From positions 12,702,109 through 12,766,108 of the forward strand of contig OZ024721.1 of assembly GCA_964016875.1 (NCBI GenBank): DNA of 64,000 bases, given 5' to 3'. Of this stretch, positions 35,068 through 45,976 are shown in pieces. The notes below the pieces were generated by a model that did not search any database, had not been told where the DNA came from, and saw only the letters and a list, made by a program, of their open reading frames with translations. Positions within the stretch are counted from its first letter, which is position 1. Each line of letters starts with the position of its first letter. The DNA is from Fallopia convolvulus. Its lineage: Eukaryota; Streptophyta; Magnoliopsida; Caryophyllales; Polygonaceae. The position numbers and the translations under genes are program-made.

Positions 35068-36175
35068 TCACATGATAAAACAAGGAGGGTTGGCATCAAG
35101 AGGAGGAATCTCGTAAATACAATACTGAGGTCGCGGGTAGTAATAATTACTTGGCTGACATGGCGGTTGCGGCAGCATTCCGTACGAATAACACGGCGAT
35201 GTCGGCGCATGCGGCGTTGGCGCCGATTTCTCCTTCGGCTTTTATTTTTCTTCGCCGCCGCCTATATTCTTGTCTCCAGCGGCGGCAGGCGCGCTACCTT
35301 TTCTTGTTTTGTGGCGGGAGGCGGTGGCGTGGCCTCCTTCTTAGGCGGAGGCGAATCTTTGAGTTCTTCGATGGAGAGGAGAATGGCGACGCCGACTTTC
35401 TTCCAGAGGGTGGCGGTCAACGCCACCGGTCAACACATGATGCATCTCCCTATTTCCACCAAGGCCTCATCGATCCCCTTGTACCGTCACCGATACTACT
35501 CCTGCAATTAGTGTTCAAATTGGTCACCTAAACTCTATTTTAATTTTGTGGTAACAATTGATAAATCTCGATTGTTAAACTTATTACGTAGTACGTTTTT
35601 TGAGAAGTGAATTGTGTTGCTAACAGACGGAGTTATACCCATTGACCTTCGAATGCAGTTGTGGAGATAAAAAAAAATTCACATATAAAATTAATAAAAA
35701 TTTGTCGGACTTTATAATTATTTGAGTTAATTATTGTTAATTGGTTTTACGATGCAACCTTGTTGGACTTATGTGTATTAGACCTAACGTGTATTTGCGT
35801 ATGGATGGACGTGTTGACCCCCATATTATAAATTAGTCAATCAGACATGAGGTTACTCCTCTTATTATCAATTGATTTTAGGATGGAACCTAACTGAGTT
35901 TATATTTTAGGTCTAATGCGCACCTATATATGAGATAGACGTATAGACCCCACATTATATATTAGCCTATCAGACTTTAACAGCAGTGTTACTCTGATCT
36001 CTAAAAATCTCATCCGACGGATGCTCTAGGATGAATGTTAATATGGTCACTTGTAAAGAAAAATATGGCAGTCAAATCAAATGTACGTACCCTATGCACC
36101 GGCGGCGATCTTGAGGGCTTTGATCCTGCATTTGTGGCAGGCTATTTGTACTTTGATTATAATCCTTTGCTGCAT
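35068..36175 (-). pseudogene. Heavy-metal-associated isoprenylated plant protein (HIPP) pseudogene
   Basis: HIPPs bind metals through an HMA domain and attach to membranes by a farnesyl group on a C-terminal CaaX box. Exon 1 (36175-36091) starts MQQRIIIKVQIACHKCRIKA with the CxxC metal site CHKC at residues 13-16. It ends ALKIAAGA, a TAG stop and a GT donor. Exon 2 (35501-35068) begins in phase with GVVSVTVQGD and continues, through frame changes, with DEALVEIG, PVALTATLWKKVG, LLSIEELKDSPPPKKEA and a Pro/Tyr-rich tail, ending DANPPCFIM-stop, a CaaX box (CFIM). At least a nonsense codon and three indels separate these blocks. The domain order and both diagnostic motifs make the identity firm; the broken frame makes it a pseudogene unless the lesions are sequencing errors. 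Neighbours are a hAT and a copia relic. Confidence 0.8.
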
Positions 36176-36634
36176 ATATGCATACACAATTGTAAGAGTA
36201 AAAACTGTATACTATTTCGAGAGAAATGAACATAATGAAGTTTTATATGGAAAGCTATGCAAGTAATTCAAATTACCTTCATACTTAGTTAATAAATATG
36301 TGAATGTTTTAGAGATATATTAGATATTGGCGATCTCCATATGGATTAGTATTTGTAGTGTATATAACGAGGGGGTAAAGACAATTAAGCTAGTAATCAT
36401 TCTTGATGATTGAGACAAAAGCATGCATGCATCATCCATGATCCATAATCCATATGCACTCACGTTCTTGAGACGACACTAGTTCTAATTTCTAAGGCTA
36501 ATATTATATACATTAAATAATTAATTAAGCAGATTTTTCGTAAACATTGAACGCGACCAAAAAATCGATCTTTAATTTCTGACTAGGGTTTACTCTTGCT
36601 TTGAACACTGTTGACAGGAGCGCTACGGCGCAAG

Positions 36635-38200
36635 TAGGGCTGGGCAACGGTTCCAGACCGGACCGGACCAGATTTTTAAAAATCCTTCGACCAAGGACCG
36701 GACAGGAAAATGTTGGTTCGGTCCCAGTCTTGGACCGTTTTCACCCACCTTAGTTAATCGCTTGTTTTTTATCACCGGATCGAGGTTTTGGACCGATTAG
36801 TCCGGTTTTGGACCGAATTTTAATCACCTGTTTTCTACTTTTCTTTGATTTCTTGTATTAATATATTCAAAAACTTAAAATAAAGTATCAAGTTAATAAG
36901 CAAACTTTATTCCATATAGGATTTCAGTATCTCTAGTGAGTCAACTGAAAATAGTAGAAATAAGCAAACATTTGCATAAGTAACACAAACAAACATGATC
37001 ATGTATCAAGCTCAACACCATAAAAATCTCAAACACCATAGAAATCTCAAAATAGTAGGTCTTTTTTTTAAAAGCAAGTCAGCAACCGCTTCTTTGTATC
37101 TCCACCAAACCATATTGTCCATACCTACACAAATAAGCAACTAATGAATAAAAAGGCAAAGTGAGTAGATGAAATTTTGTCTAGTAACTAACAATGCCAA
37201 ACAGTAAAGCTTGGCCAAAAACTCAAATTGGTGATGATTATAACTCTACATGTCACAGCATACAAGCAATCAAGAATACCAATTGGTGACCAAACACCAG
37301 CATCATTGAGGGCACATTAATCATTAATGTGAAGAATCAAAACACCAGTCACCAGCAATGTTTAATTTTCAGCTGAAAAAAAATCAAAACGCAGATTCCT
37401 ACCTTTGATTAAGTTCGACAAAACACCAGCAATCAAAACACCAGCATTGTTTAATTAAGTTCGACCAAACACCAGCAATGTAATCATTTCTGAAACTGAA
37501 AAAATCAAAACGCATCTCATAAATCATTGATGTGAAGAATCAACCAAAAATTATACTTGAATACAACCATGAAAAAATTGCAGCAAACACCAGCATTTTT
37601 GAGGACTCTATAAAGAACATGGCAGCATAGCTTTCACTAAATCAAACAAGATTTGTAAAATGTAGTAATTTATAATGCACATACCTTCCTCTGAAAAATA
37701 AATCGGTTCCTTATCCGCTATGGTCAATGTACTTAATGGGATATCTTTCTCCACATCAACAAGCAAAGCAAAGGTTTGAAAGTTAAAATATTTTATAGAT
37801 GTAATCTAAAAAGAAAAATTGAAAAAGAATACCTTATTCCATAGTTTGTAGTTGTTCTTCACTTTCTATCACCAACAATAGGACAAAACACCAGCAATCA
37901 AAGAGTTTGTATAACTACTGATACATGGAATTCCTACCTTTGTAGTTGTTCCTCCCTCTTATGACCAACAATAGGACAAAAATTCAAAATTCTCTTCTGC
38001 AACTTCCAGTCATTACTAATAAAATGTGCAGTGACACACATGTAATTGATCTTTTGATTGGAATTCCATGTATCAGTAGTTATACAAACTCTTTGACAAC
38101 TCTTGCTCAAAAATCCTTTCAACATCACCTTTTCGTGCAAGAACAAATCATAGAAATCCCGTGCAACAGTGTAGCGTGAAGGCAACTTAAAAAGTGGGGG
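36635..38200 (-). mobile_element. hAT relic with transposase fragment
   Basis: Left end TAGGGCTGGGCAACGG with GGACCGG-type subterminal motifs fits a hAT end. A minus-strand frame (38185-37934) matches plant hAT (RICESLEEPER-like) transposase: SRYTVARDFYDLFL, then GFLSKSCQRVCITTDTWNSN, YMCVTAHFISNDWKL and KRILNFCPIVGHK. A shorter copy of the CQRVCITTDTW part also appears on the plus strand near 37897-37935. No matching right end was found. Confidence 0.7.
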
Positions 38201-38789
38201 CAGATAACAGACATTATACGCTTAAACCCAAGCTTTTCTACAAGTCTAGATTCATTTGTCTCTTCTTTCAAGCATTTTCATGGATTTATTTTATAAGATA
38301 AAAAAGTTTTTTAGTAATAACATTTTAACCTGAAAAAACATTTTCATAGATTTATTCTATGAATAATTGATAATAAAATATAAAAATGAAATAGTGCCAC
38401 TAATAACCTTTTTTATATAAAATTTATATGTATATTAGTTGAATAAAATATCCTTTTTAATTTAGTTTAGAAATATTAGTTTATTACTTTTTAGCATTAA
38501 ATTAAATTTTTTAAGGTTAATTCACTTTCAAATTTTATTTTTTCATGAATTTTCTTATTCTTAAAATAACTTCTAAAATATATTACATAATTAGTTAAGG
38601 GTAATTTAGTCAACTAATACAAATCTTCATTAAAAATGGTTATTGGTGGTATAATATAATATAGTGAATTATATGTACAAGGTAATCCTCTATAATCTAT
38701 AATACTATAAGATTAAATCTCAATGACAATTAATGCCCACACATTTTATACATAATATATGTTTCTTATATAATTTCTACACAATGTCA
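38201..38789. other. No gene recognised
   Basis: AT-rich spacer between the hAT relic and the LTR element. No frames or element ends of note. Confidence 0.5.
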
Positions 38790-38794
38790 TAAGC

Positions 38795-40144
38795 TGATAT
38801 CCGCCTTTTTCGTTGTGATTTTAGGGTGTGTTTTTATGTGTTTGAGTCTTTTTCTTTAGTTTTGTGTTTTGTTTTGAGTCGTTTGTGTAGGTTTTCGTAT
38901 GTTCTTAAGATATGGAGTCTACATAAGCTTTGGTGGTGTTTTTATAGGTTTTAGAAGCTGTTTGGAGCATTTTTTAGGAGTAAAGAGAAGCTCGATGAAA
39001 AGCACCTAAGGAATGAAGCCAAGAAAGAGGTGAAGATCAAGTTTGAGCCTTGAAGGAAGTTAAGAGACTTGTTACCGAGCCTAAGGATGAAGAATCAAGC
39101 CAAAACGAAGGCTAAACGACCCCCTACCAAGGTGCACTCTCAATTACGAAGCAGTTTTCAAGGCTGAAGGGGGTCGGTAACGAGGCTGGCAAGGTTGGTA
39201 ACGAGGGTACCAGGGTCGTTAACGAGGCACTCAAGAGAAGAAAATCCAAGAAAACCCTACCGACCGTAACGGGGTCGGCACCGATGCATCCCGTGTCCGT
39301 AGGGACGATCCAAGTCGGCGCAATTAATGACTTTTATCCCATATCTTTATATTTTTAGATAGTTTCCTTAGGGAATATATCTTTTAGAAGATTTATTGTC
39401 GTAGTGATAGCTTAGCTTTTGTTATAAATACCCTTGTCTAGCTTTAGTTTAGGGACACCAATTACTTATCATACAAGTTTAGGAGAAGTTTTAGAGAGGA
39501 GAGACAAGTTGGAGATTTTTGGAAGACAATTGCTTGGGATTTAATTGTAAGTTTTTATTAATTCAATTAGTTGTTTTTCAATCATGATGAATTGTGAGTA
39601 GTTCTCTTCTCTCTAAGGTTGGGGTTAACCCAGCAACGGTTATGTATGCTTGCCTTTAATCATGTTTTGATTGTTTTTATCCATGAATCTTATCTCTTGT
39701 TCTTAAATCCTTGAAACAAAAGTGGATAATGAATTTCTCGTTTATGGTTGAAGCGAAAGTAGAAACCTTGAATCAGAATAGTCAATTAGGGTTTTGAAGC
39801 GAAAGCAGATCAATCCTAGTTGAAGTAGAAGAGATAGATAGTAAAGTTTATTGATTGAACGAAAGTTAGTTGATTTACTTGCTAAGTTAACGAAAGTTGA
39901 CGACTTTATGTGATAAAAGCATGATCTTTGTGTTTTATTGGCATTGGCATACATGATTGTTGTTGTGGCGATACCTAGACCTTGGAATTTCCTCTCATAT
40001 TAATAAAAATCCAACCTTTTTGCTATTACTTGCGCCCTAATTAAGACAAAACTTGATATTGACTCTCTCTCGTGGACGAACCTGATTTGCTATACTCAGT
40101 GGGGTCTTGATTATAAATTTATTTGTTCTCAAGAAACCCTTTCA
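38795..40144 (+). repeat. 5' LTR, 1350 bp
   Basis: TGATATCC to CTTTCA. The part from 39663 to the end is repeated at 50976-51450. It carries many GTCGGTAACGA-type motifs that recur in the internal region. Confidence 0.85.
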
Positions 40145-40150
40145 ACAAAT

Positions 40151-40168
40151 TGGCGTCGTTGCCGGGGA
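40151..40168 (+). promoter_or_regulatory. Primer-binding site (tRNA-Asp type)
   Basis: TGGCGTCGTTGCCGGGGA lies 6 bases after the LTR. It differs by one base from the complement of the plant tRNA-Asp 3' end. Confidence 0.8.
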
Positions 40169-40509
40169 GATTTCAATTGTGCCAAGTTTTGTTTTTTTAG
40201 GGTTTTCGGGAACACTGTCGAGTCGGTAACGACCCTCCTAAGGTCGGTACCGACCCTGTCGGCAAAACCCTAGTTTTTTTTCTTTCTTTTTAGTTTTCGT
40301 TTTTGGGATTACTGTAGGCATCTTTACCGACCCCTTAGACCTCGGTACTGACCCTCTCTGAGAACCCCTTTTGATTTTAATCTTGTTATCTTTGTTTCTG
40401 TTTTTGTTTTCAGTATATGCCAGTTGGAGGATGCTGACTTGTCTTCGATTCAACAGTCGATTATGAACCTGAGCGATCTTTTCATCGTCGACTACGAGAA
40501 AACCGAACA

Positions 40510-41974
40510 ATGGCAACCGCTGAAGAAATTGCTCAACAGATGGCCGACCTCCAAGCTCAGATGGCACGACTACAAGTTGATAGAGATCGTGAACGGGAAA
40601 ATGCTGCTCGATTACAAGAACAACTAAATGCTACTTTGAGGAATGCAAAGCAATATATGCACCCAGAATTGAGGGTGCTGGAATCAGCAATTGTGCTCCC
40701 AGAGATCGACAAAGCTTTTGATATTAAATCTCAATTGATATCCTTAATCAAACGGTCCCAATTTGAAGGGAACCTAACTAAATGCCCAATGGAACATATT
40801 AAGAACTTTATTGATTTATGTGACACTACTTCTGCTGACGGTGTTTCTCTTGAATATGGTTTTGTTGAAGGCCTTCATGTGGTATCTTGCAGGAAAGGCC
40901 TTGAGCTGGTTAGAAAGCCTACCTCCTAGGTCGATAAGGACTTGGAAAGCTTTACATGACTTGTTCGTGAAAAAGTTCTTCCCTCCAACCAAGACCACAG
41001 AGCTTAGGAAGCACATCACCTCCTACCACCAGCTGCCTAATGAGACATTTGTAGAAACATGAGAGAGATTCAAGCAGTTACTTCGATAGTGCCCCACCCA
41101 TGGGCAACCACCTTATGTGCTCCAAGAGAACTTCTTCCAAGGGATCAGTGTTGCAAAGAAAGACCGCATCAACATGCATACCGATCGCGGTTTCATTGAG
41201 ATGGATCTCGATGAGGCGTGGGCGTTGCTAGACAAACTCACCAATTATGATGCAATGTATGGCACACAACAAGCCCAACAGCCCCAAAGGAGGATGTACA
41301 ATCCAAACATGGATATAGATCCGGATGTGAAAGCCCAATTCATACAAGACGAAATCAATAGGCTTAAGAAACAGGTATATTTCCTTAAAACCTCTCAACA
41401 TTGTCAAGAATGTGGCTCTCAAGCCCATATTACTTCTGCTTGCACTAACATTGAGCAAGTAAGAGCCGTTGAGACCTCTGTTGAAACTAATTACATGAGA
41501 GGTCAATATCGAAACCAACCCAGTAGTTTTGACAGGAACGACAACTATCCCGCTTGGGGAAATTACAATCAAGGTCAAGGCCATGCACCTCCACCGCAAG
41601 AAAGAAGGCCCGCACCATATAGGCCTCCGGGTTATCAAGAGCCTGCATCTTGGGTGCAAGGTATTCATGACGGAATTAATGGAGTCCGGGCTGATCTCAA
41701 CAATCAAATGAAAGGCGTACAAGCACAGTGGGGTGAGTTAGAGACATGGAAGAAGAGAGTAATCTCCCAACTTGGCAACCTAGCTGCACAGATTCCAAGA
41801 CCTCATCAAGGGCAATTACTAGGTCGTCCCGAGGAAAATCCTAGAGGACAAATTGCAGCCATACACCCACGGAGCGGAAAGAAGTTGTCGGATCGTGTTG
41901 AGACCAAGGACACAAAGCACGGCGGGGAAGACGAAACCCCAGTTGACACCGTTACCGACCCCCAAGGACGTTAA
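40510..41974 (+). pseudogene. Athila-type Gag, broken
   Basis: Capsid-type Gag of a Ty3/gypsy element. The first frame (40510-40929) starts MATAEEIAQQMADLQAQM, a coiled-coil-like Gln/Leu/Arg stretch, then CPMEHIKNFIDLCDTT. A frame change near 40860 leads to LAGKALSWLESLPPRSIRTW and FVKKFFPPTKTTELRK, the retrotrans_gag core, closed by a stop at about 41060. The third frame (41117-41974) continues QENFFQGISVAKKDRIN and includes a CCHC zinc knuckle, CQECGSQAHITSAC (C-x2-C-x4-H-x4-C, about 41402-41443). After it the sequence is Gln/Pro-rich, ending near IAAIHPRSGKKL. Protease and RT are absent because the CACTA junction follows at about 42105. Confidence 0.85.
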
Positions 41975-42105
41975 CGACCCTACCAACCCAGGTAAGTCTT
42001 CTCAACCGACCCCTCCTCTCAATTACGAGGTCGGTAACGACCCCCCTAGGGTCGGTACCAACCCCTCTCTAGCACCGACCGACCCCCTTATCGATTCGGT
42101 AATGC

Positions 42106-42613
42106 CACGACGGTGCTTCCCGATCAAGTCGTCGTATACCGGACCGACCCGACGTCCATACTCGGCTGGGAGGGATCCCATCAGAAGTGCGTCTAATTAA
42201 ATCCGAAAAAACAACTATTTAAAAAAACTAATTAATTAATGCAAAATTTGTAAAAATAAATGCAAATTAAATAAAATTTACCCTCCAAGACTCAAACCAA
42301 CGAGTCTTCGATGTGGCGGAGGAAAAGTCAAACTCCGATGCCTTATCGTCGGGTTGGCCTTGTATGATCTGTGTCGACCACTGCGACACCATGCCCGACG
42401 GCTGCAAGCTGCGAGATTTCGAAAAATGTGTTATAACATATTTAAAGGTAAGTCGAACTCTGATGCCTCATCCGCTTGGGTGCCCGTCTCCTCTGTACTA
42501 GGATGATGGGCCCCGTCGTCCTCGGAAAAACGTGGTGTGTCCGTGTGGGTCGCCTCGGACGAGATCTCCTCGTCCGGATGAGGAGCTCGTACACATCGAC
42601 GTGATTCGGACAT
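42106..42613 (-). pseudogene. Exon-like coding remnants of the CACTA second gene
   Basis: Minus-strand frame 42613-42431 starts MSESRRCVRAPHPDEEISSE and ends near TQADEASEFDL. A second piece lower down repeats the idea (GQPDDKASEFDFSSATSKTR) and leads to a donor-like WR|GTAAAT. Acidic Ser/Thr-rich exons of this sort fit the less conserved second protein of CACTA elements, but no family domain is recognised. Function not assigned. Confidence 0.35.
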
Positions 42614-43270
42614 AATAACAAAACTATAAAAACAACAATAACAACAACAATAACAATATCAACATCATCAATCTAGCTATAACATAAACAACAACAAGAG
42701 CAACCAAATCAACAACAACAACAGCTTAAATTTACTAATTCCTCACCCAAAATGAACAACAACAAAAACAATCAAATAAACAACAACAACAATCAACAAA
42801 ACAACAACAACAACAAAATCAACAACAACAACAAAATGAATAAAAACAACTTCTTCACAACAAGAGCAAGATCCACAACAACAAAATGAGGAAGATCAAC
42901 AACAAAAGCAACAACAACCGTTTCATCATCATCAACAACAACAAAAACAAAAACAAAAACAACAACAAAAACAACAACAAAAACAAAAACAAAAACAAAA
43001 ACAAAAACATCCACAACAGCAACAACAACAACAACTTAAACAAGAACAACAACCTAAACAACAACTTCTTCTAGTAAACCTAAACAACAACATAAACAAC
43101 AACAATTCTCATCAAAATCAACAACACAACTACAATACCAACAACACCAATAACACAACAACATCAAATTCCGGATTTACTACTCACCCTTCCTAAATTC
43201 TTAACTAATCAACAACACAACTACAACATCAACAGCAACAACAACTCTTTCAAACAACAACAAATTAGCC
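42610..43270. repeat. CAA-rich low-complexity tract
   Basis: About 650 bp made mostly of AACAACAA and AACAAAAACA units with almost no G for long stretches. It has many open frames of trivial composition (Asn/Lys or Val/Phe/Leu) that I do not treat as genes. Confidence 0.9.
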
Positions 43271-43369
43271 CATCAATTCAATATTTATCAACCAATTCCA
43301 CATTTTTTTTCAAACCCTATCAAAAAATCCCCAAATTTGAAAAAAAAATCATAAGGGATAGGGGTTGTA

Positions 43370-43790
43370 CCTCAAATGTGAGGAGGCGGCAGCTCTTGCT
43401 GCGGTGGGCGGCGACGAAGACCGGCGGCGGCGCGAGCTTGGACGGAGCAGGCGAGGGTGGTGCAGAGAAGGTTGAGGCGGACGGGAGGCTCGAGAGAGGA
43501 CGGGAGGCCCGAGAGAGGCGGTGGCGCAAGAGAGGGAGAGGTGGAGGGCGGTGGCGCGGCGATAACCGGTGGCGGCGGCGCGAGCCTAGACGGAGCAAGC
43601 GAGGGCGGTGCAGAGGAGGTCGAGGCAGACAAGAGGCCTGAGAGAGGACAGGACGACCGAGAGAGGCGGACGGAGAGGAGGACGAGGCGGAGGGAAGGCC
43701 GAGAGAGAATAAAGAGGGAGGCGGGCGGCGCCGGCGCGTCTGGTGAGGGTTTAGGGAGAGAGAAAGGAATTTCAGACGGAATAGAATGAA
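43370..43790. repeat. GC-rich block with internal duplication
   Basis: GGCGGCGCGAGC followed by a GACGGAGCA..CGAGGG.GGTGCAGAG-type stretch occurs at about 43426 and again at about 43573 (spacing near 147 bp). Arg/Gly or Pro/Ser-rich frames run through both strands. Contrast in base composition with the AT-rich surroundings is strong. Confidence 0.7.
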
Positions 43791-43834
43791 GGAGAAGGTG
43801 GTTCGTTCTCCTTCTTATTTAGGGTTAGCGACCA

Positions 43835-44125
43835 TATGGCCGCGATATTTAAGTGAATCAGGAATTGGGCCATGACAGAACATTGGAGATCATATGGTCG
43901 CTAATTAACGACCATATGGTCGCTAACCCAAAATTTTGGATTAAGCGTCGAAATTTTAGATTTCCCCCCAAATATTTCAAAACTCCCTAAAACGAAAAAA
44001 ATTGAACTACGCGCTAACAATTGCAATTCCTAGCTGAAATTTTGAGGTTAGTGACCATATGGTCGCCATTAGTAGCGACCATATGGTCGTTATATTGGAG
44101 ATAGCGACCATATGGTTGTTAAAGA
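43835..44125. repeat. CACTA palindromic repeats, block 1
   Basis: Six copies of GCGACCATATGGTCGC or close variants. CATATG is the centre of a 16-bp palindrome. By analogy with TNPA sites of En/Spm these are likely transposase-binding motifs. Confidence 0.8.
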
Positions 44126-44331
44126 CAGTATATGTAAATAAACACTTTTTACCAACAATATTTGGTTTGAGGACTCAAATGGGACAAAACGAACAAGTTC
44201 ATTGCTTCCACACACCCAAGTTACAAACAACTTCATTATAGCTTACGAATAACACACTTGCTTCTTGTAAAGTAAAAAGATCAACAAACAACTTACTGAA
44301 TTACAAATTAAATGACAAACATCATTTATTT

Positions 44332-44538
44332 TTAAGAAGTAACAACCCTAATCTCAACTCCCTCGAGCACGCGAAGCTGCGTAGCCCTTTCGATGGCCTC
44401 AATGCGGTCTGTGATATCTTCGCCGTTCAAGAAAAAACGGCAAAATCCTGGTGGTGCTCCGCCGGCAGATGACCTCCAACCAGCGATCGCAACTCTTAAT
44501 GGGCAATATGGTATGGTGCTCCATACCATATTGCCCAA
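44332..44538 (-). pseudogene. Duplicated exon, copy A (CACTA second gene)
   Basis: Minus-strand frame ending in FFLNGEDITDRIEAIERATQ, LRVLEGVEIRVVTS-stop, with GGAPPGFCRF before it. It is 90% or so identical in reading to the tail of 45543-45244. At its 5' side it runs into a perfect inverted repeat and loses its upstream part, so this copy is broken. Not recognised as a known domain. Confidence 0.45.
44500..44535. repeat. Perfect 16-bp inverted repeat at the duplication joint
   Basis: GGGCAATATGGTATGG, a 4-base loop TGCT, then CCATACCATATTGCCC. In copy 2 (about 45410) the sequence carries on normally after GGTGCTCCAT, so the hairpin marks a rearrangement junction. Confidence 0.9.
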
Positions 44539-44679
44539 ATGACCTCCAGCCAGATGACCACCACACGCGGGCGGCGCCAGCGCGTGTGGCGAGGGTTTAG
44601 GGAGAGAGAGAGAAAGGAATTTCAGACGGAATAGAATGAAGGAGAAGGTGGTTCGTTCTCCTTCTTATTTAGGGTTAGC

Positions 44680-45030
44680 GACCATATGGCCGCTAATATC
44701 GCGACCATATGGTCGCGATATTTAAGTGATCAGGAAGTGGGCCATGACAGCACATTGGAGACCATATGGTCACTATTTAACGACCATATGGTATGATCGC
44801 TAACCCAAAATTTTGGATTAAGCGCCGGAATTTTAGATTTCCCCCCAAATATTTCAGAACTCGCGCCATAAATTTCGTTTTAGCGACCATATGGTCGCTA
44901 AAACGAAAAAAAAATTGAACTATGCGCTAACAATTGCAATTCTGAGCTGAAATTTTGAGGTTAGCGACCATATGGTCGCCATTAGTAGTGACCATATGGT
45001 CGTTATATTGGAGATAGCGACCATATGGTC
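44680..45030. repeat. CACTA palindromic repeats, block 2
   Basis: About eight copies of the GCGACCATATGGTCGC motif in the second half of the duplication. Confidence 0.8.
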
Positions 45031-45243
45031 GTTAAATACAGTATATGTAAATAAACACTTTTACGATGTATATTTGGTTCGAGGACTCAAATGGGACAAA
45101 ACGAACAAGTTCATTGCTTCCACACAACCAAGTTACAAACAACTTCATTATAGCTTACGAATAACACACTTGCTTCTTGTAAAGTAAAAACATCAACAAA
45201 CAACTGACTGAATTACAAATTAAATGACAAACATCATTTATTT

Positions 45244-45543
45244 TTAAGAAGTAACAACCCTAATCTCAGCTCCTTCGAGTACGCGAAGCTGCGTAGCCGT
45301 TTTGCTGGCCTCAATGCGGTCTGTGATGTCTTCGCCGTTCAAGAAAAACCAGCAAAATCCCGGTGGTGCTCCCCCGCCAGATGACCTCCAACTAGCGATC
45401 GCAACTCTTAATAGGCAATATGGTATGGTGCTCCATTCCGTTATGCTCTCTCTATCCCCACGCACATACACGATTAAGAAATGGATGAGTTTTGGAGCAA
45501 AGGCGGTCGTGCGCTTGGAACACGCTCTCCTTTGATGAGCCAT
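45244..45543 (-). CDS. CACTA-associated exon, copy B, unknown function
   Basis: A 99-codon minus-strand frame starting MAHQRRACSKRTTAFAPKLI and ending FFLNGEDITDRIEASKTATQ, LRVLEGAEIRVVTS-stop. The C-terminal half is shared with 44332-44538. It lies 3' of the transposase relic on the same strand, the place of the second gene in two-gene CACTA elements. The protein is short and probably the last exon of a longer gene; I do not recognise a domain. GGGAPPGFCWFFLNGEDITD is the best conserved stretch. Confidence 0.35.
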   Translation of the reverse strand: MAHQRRACSKRTTAFAPKLIHFLIVYVRGDRESITEWSTIPYCLLRVAIASWRSSGGGAPPGFCWFFLNGEDITDRIEASKTATQLRVLEGAEIRVVTS

Positions 45544-45976
45544 TGATCGGATGAATTGGAGATGGAATCGAAGCTTTAGGTGAGGGTTTGATGTTTTGGA
45601 GTTGGAGATGAGAAGGATGGAAGACTAATGCATGTTGGAAGGAGATGAAGTCTCCTTTTATGGTTGGAAATGGAGATGAGGATGGAAGACTTGTGATGTG
45701 CATGCATGTCTCTTGTCATCAATCTAGCTAGTAAATGATAATATTGTCATCAGAATAGTGTCATCCGTATAGTATTATCAGCATAGTAGTAGAAGATAGT
45801 GAATATGAATAGTATTATCCTAATATTATTATCAGCATAGTAATAGAAAGTAGTGAATCCGAATAGTATTATCCTAATAGTATTAAGAGCATGGTGATAG
45901 AAAACAGTAAATCGGAATAGTAAATGATAATAATGTTATTAGAAAAGTCAATGAAAATACAATAATGGTATCATGA

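Larger units (their letters stand above)
43720..45430. repeat. Direct duplication of about 0.85-0.9 kb in the CACTA element
   Basis: The run from GGGCGGCGCC through AGGAGAAGGTGGTTCGTTCT and down to the exon ending near 44530 is repeated from about 44570 to 45430. AGGAGAAGGTGGTTCG lies at 43790 and 44640, and ATCATTTATTTTTAAGAAGT at 44321 and 45233. The second copy is about 60 bp longer through extra palindromic repeats. Confidence 0.9.

Noticed and set aside
35151..35531. 126-codon plus-strand frame (MADMAVAAAFRTNN...) as a gene
   Set aside because: It is the antisense of the HIPP pseudogene second exon, where the minus strand shows family motifs and a CaaX end.
42793..43074. Val/Phe-, Leu- or Asn/Lys-rich open frames
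   Set aside because: They are translations of the CAA repeat in different frames, not proteins.
43372..43789. Arg/Gly-rich and Pro/Ser-rich frames on both strands
   Set aside because: GC-rich duplicated sequence keeps several frames open by composition; there is no start or domain evidence for any one of them.
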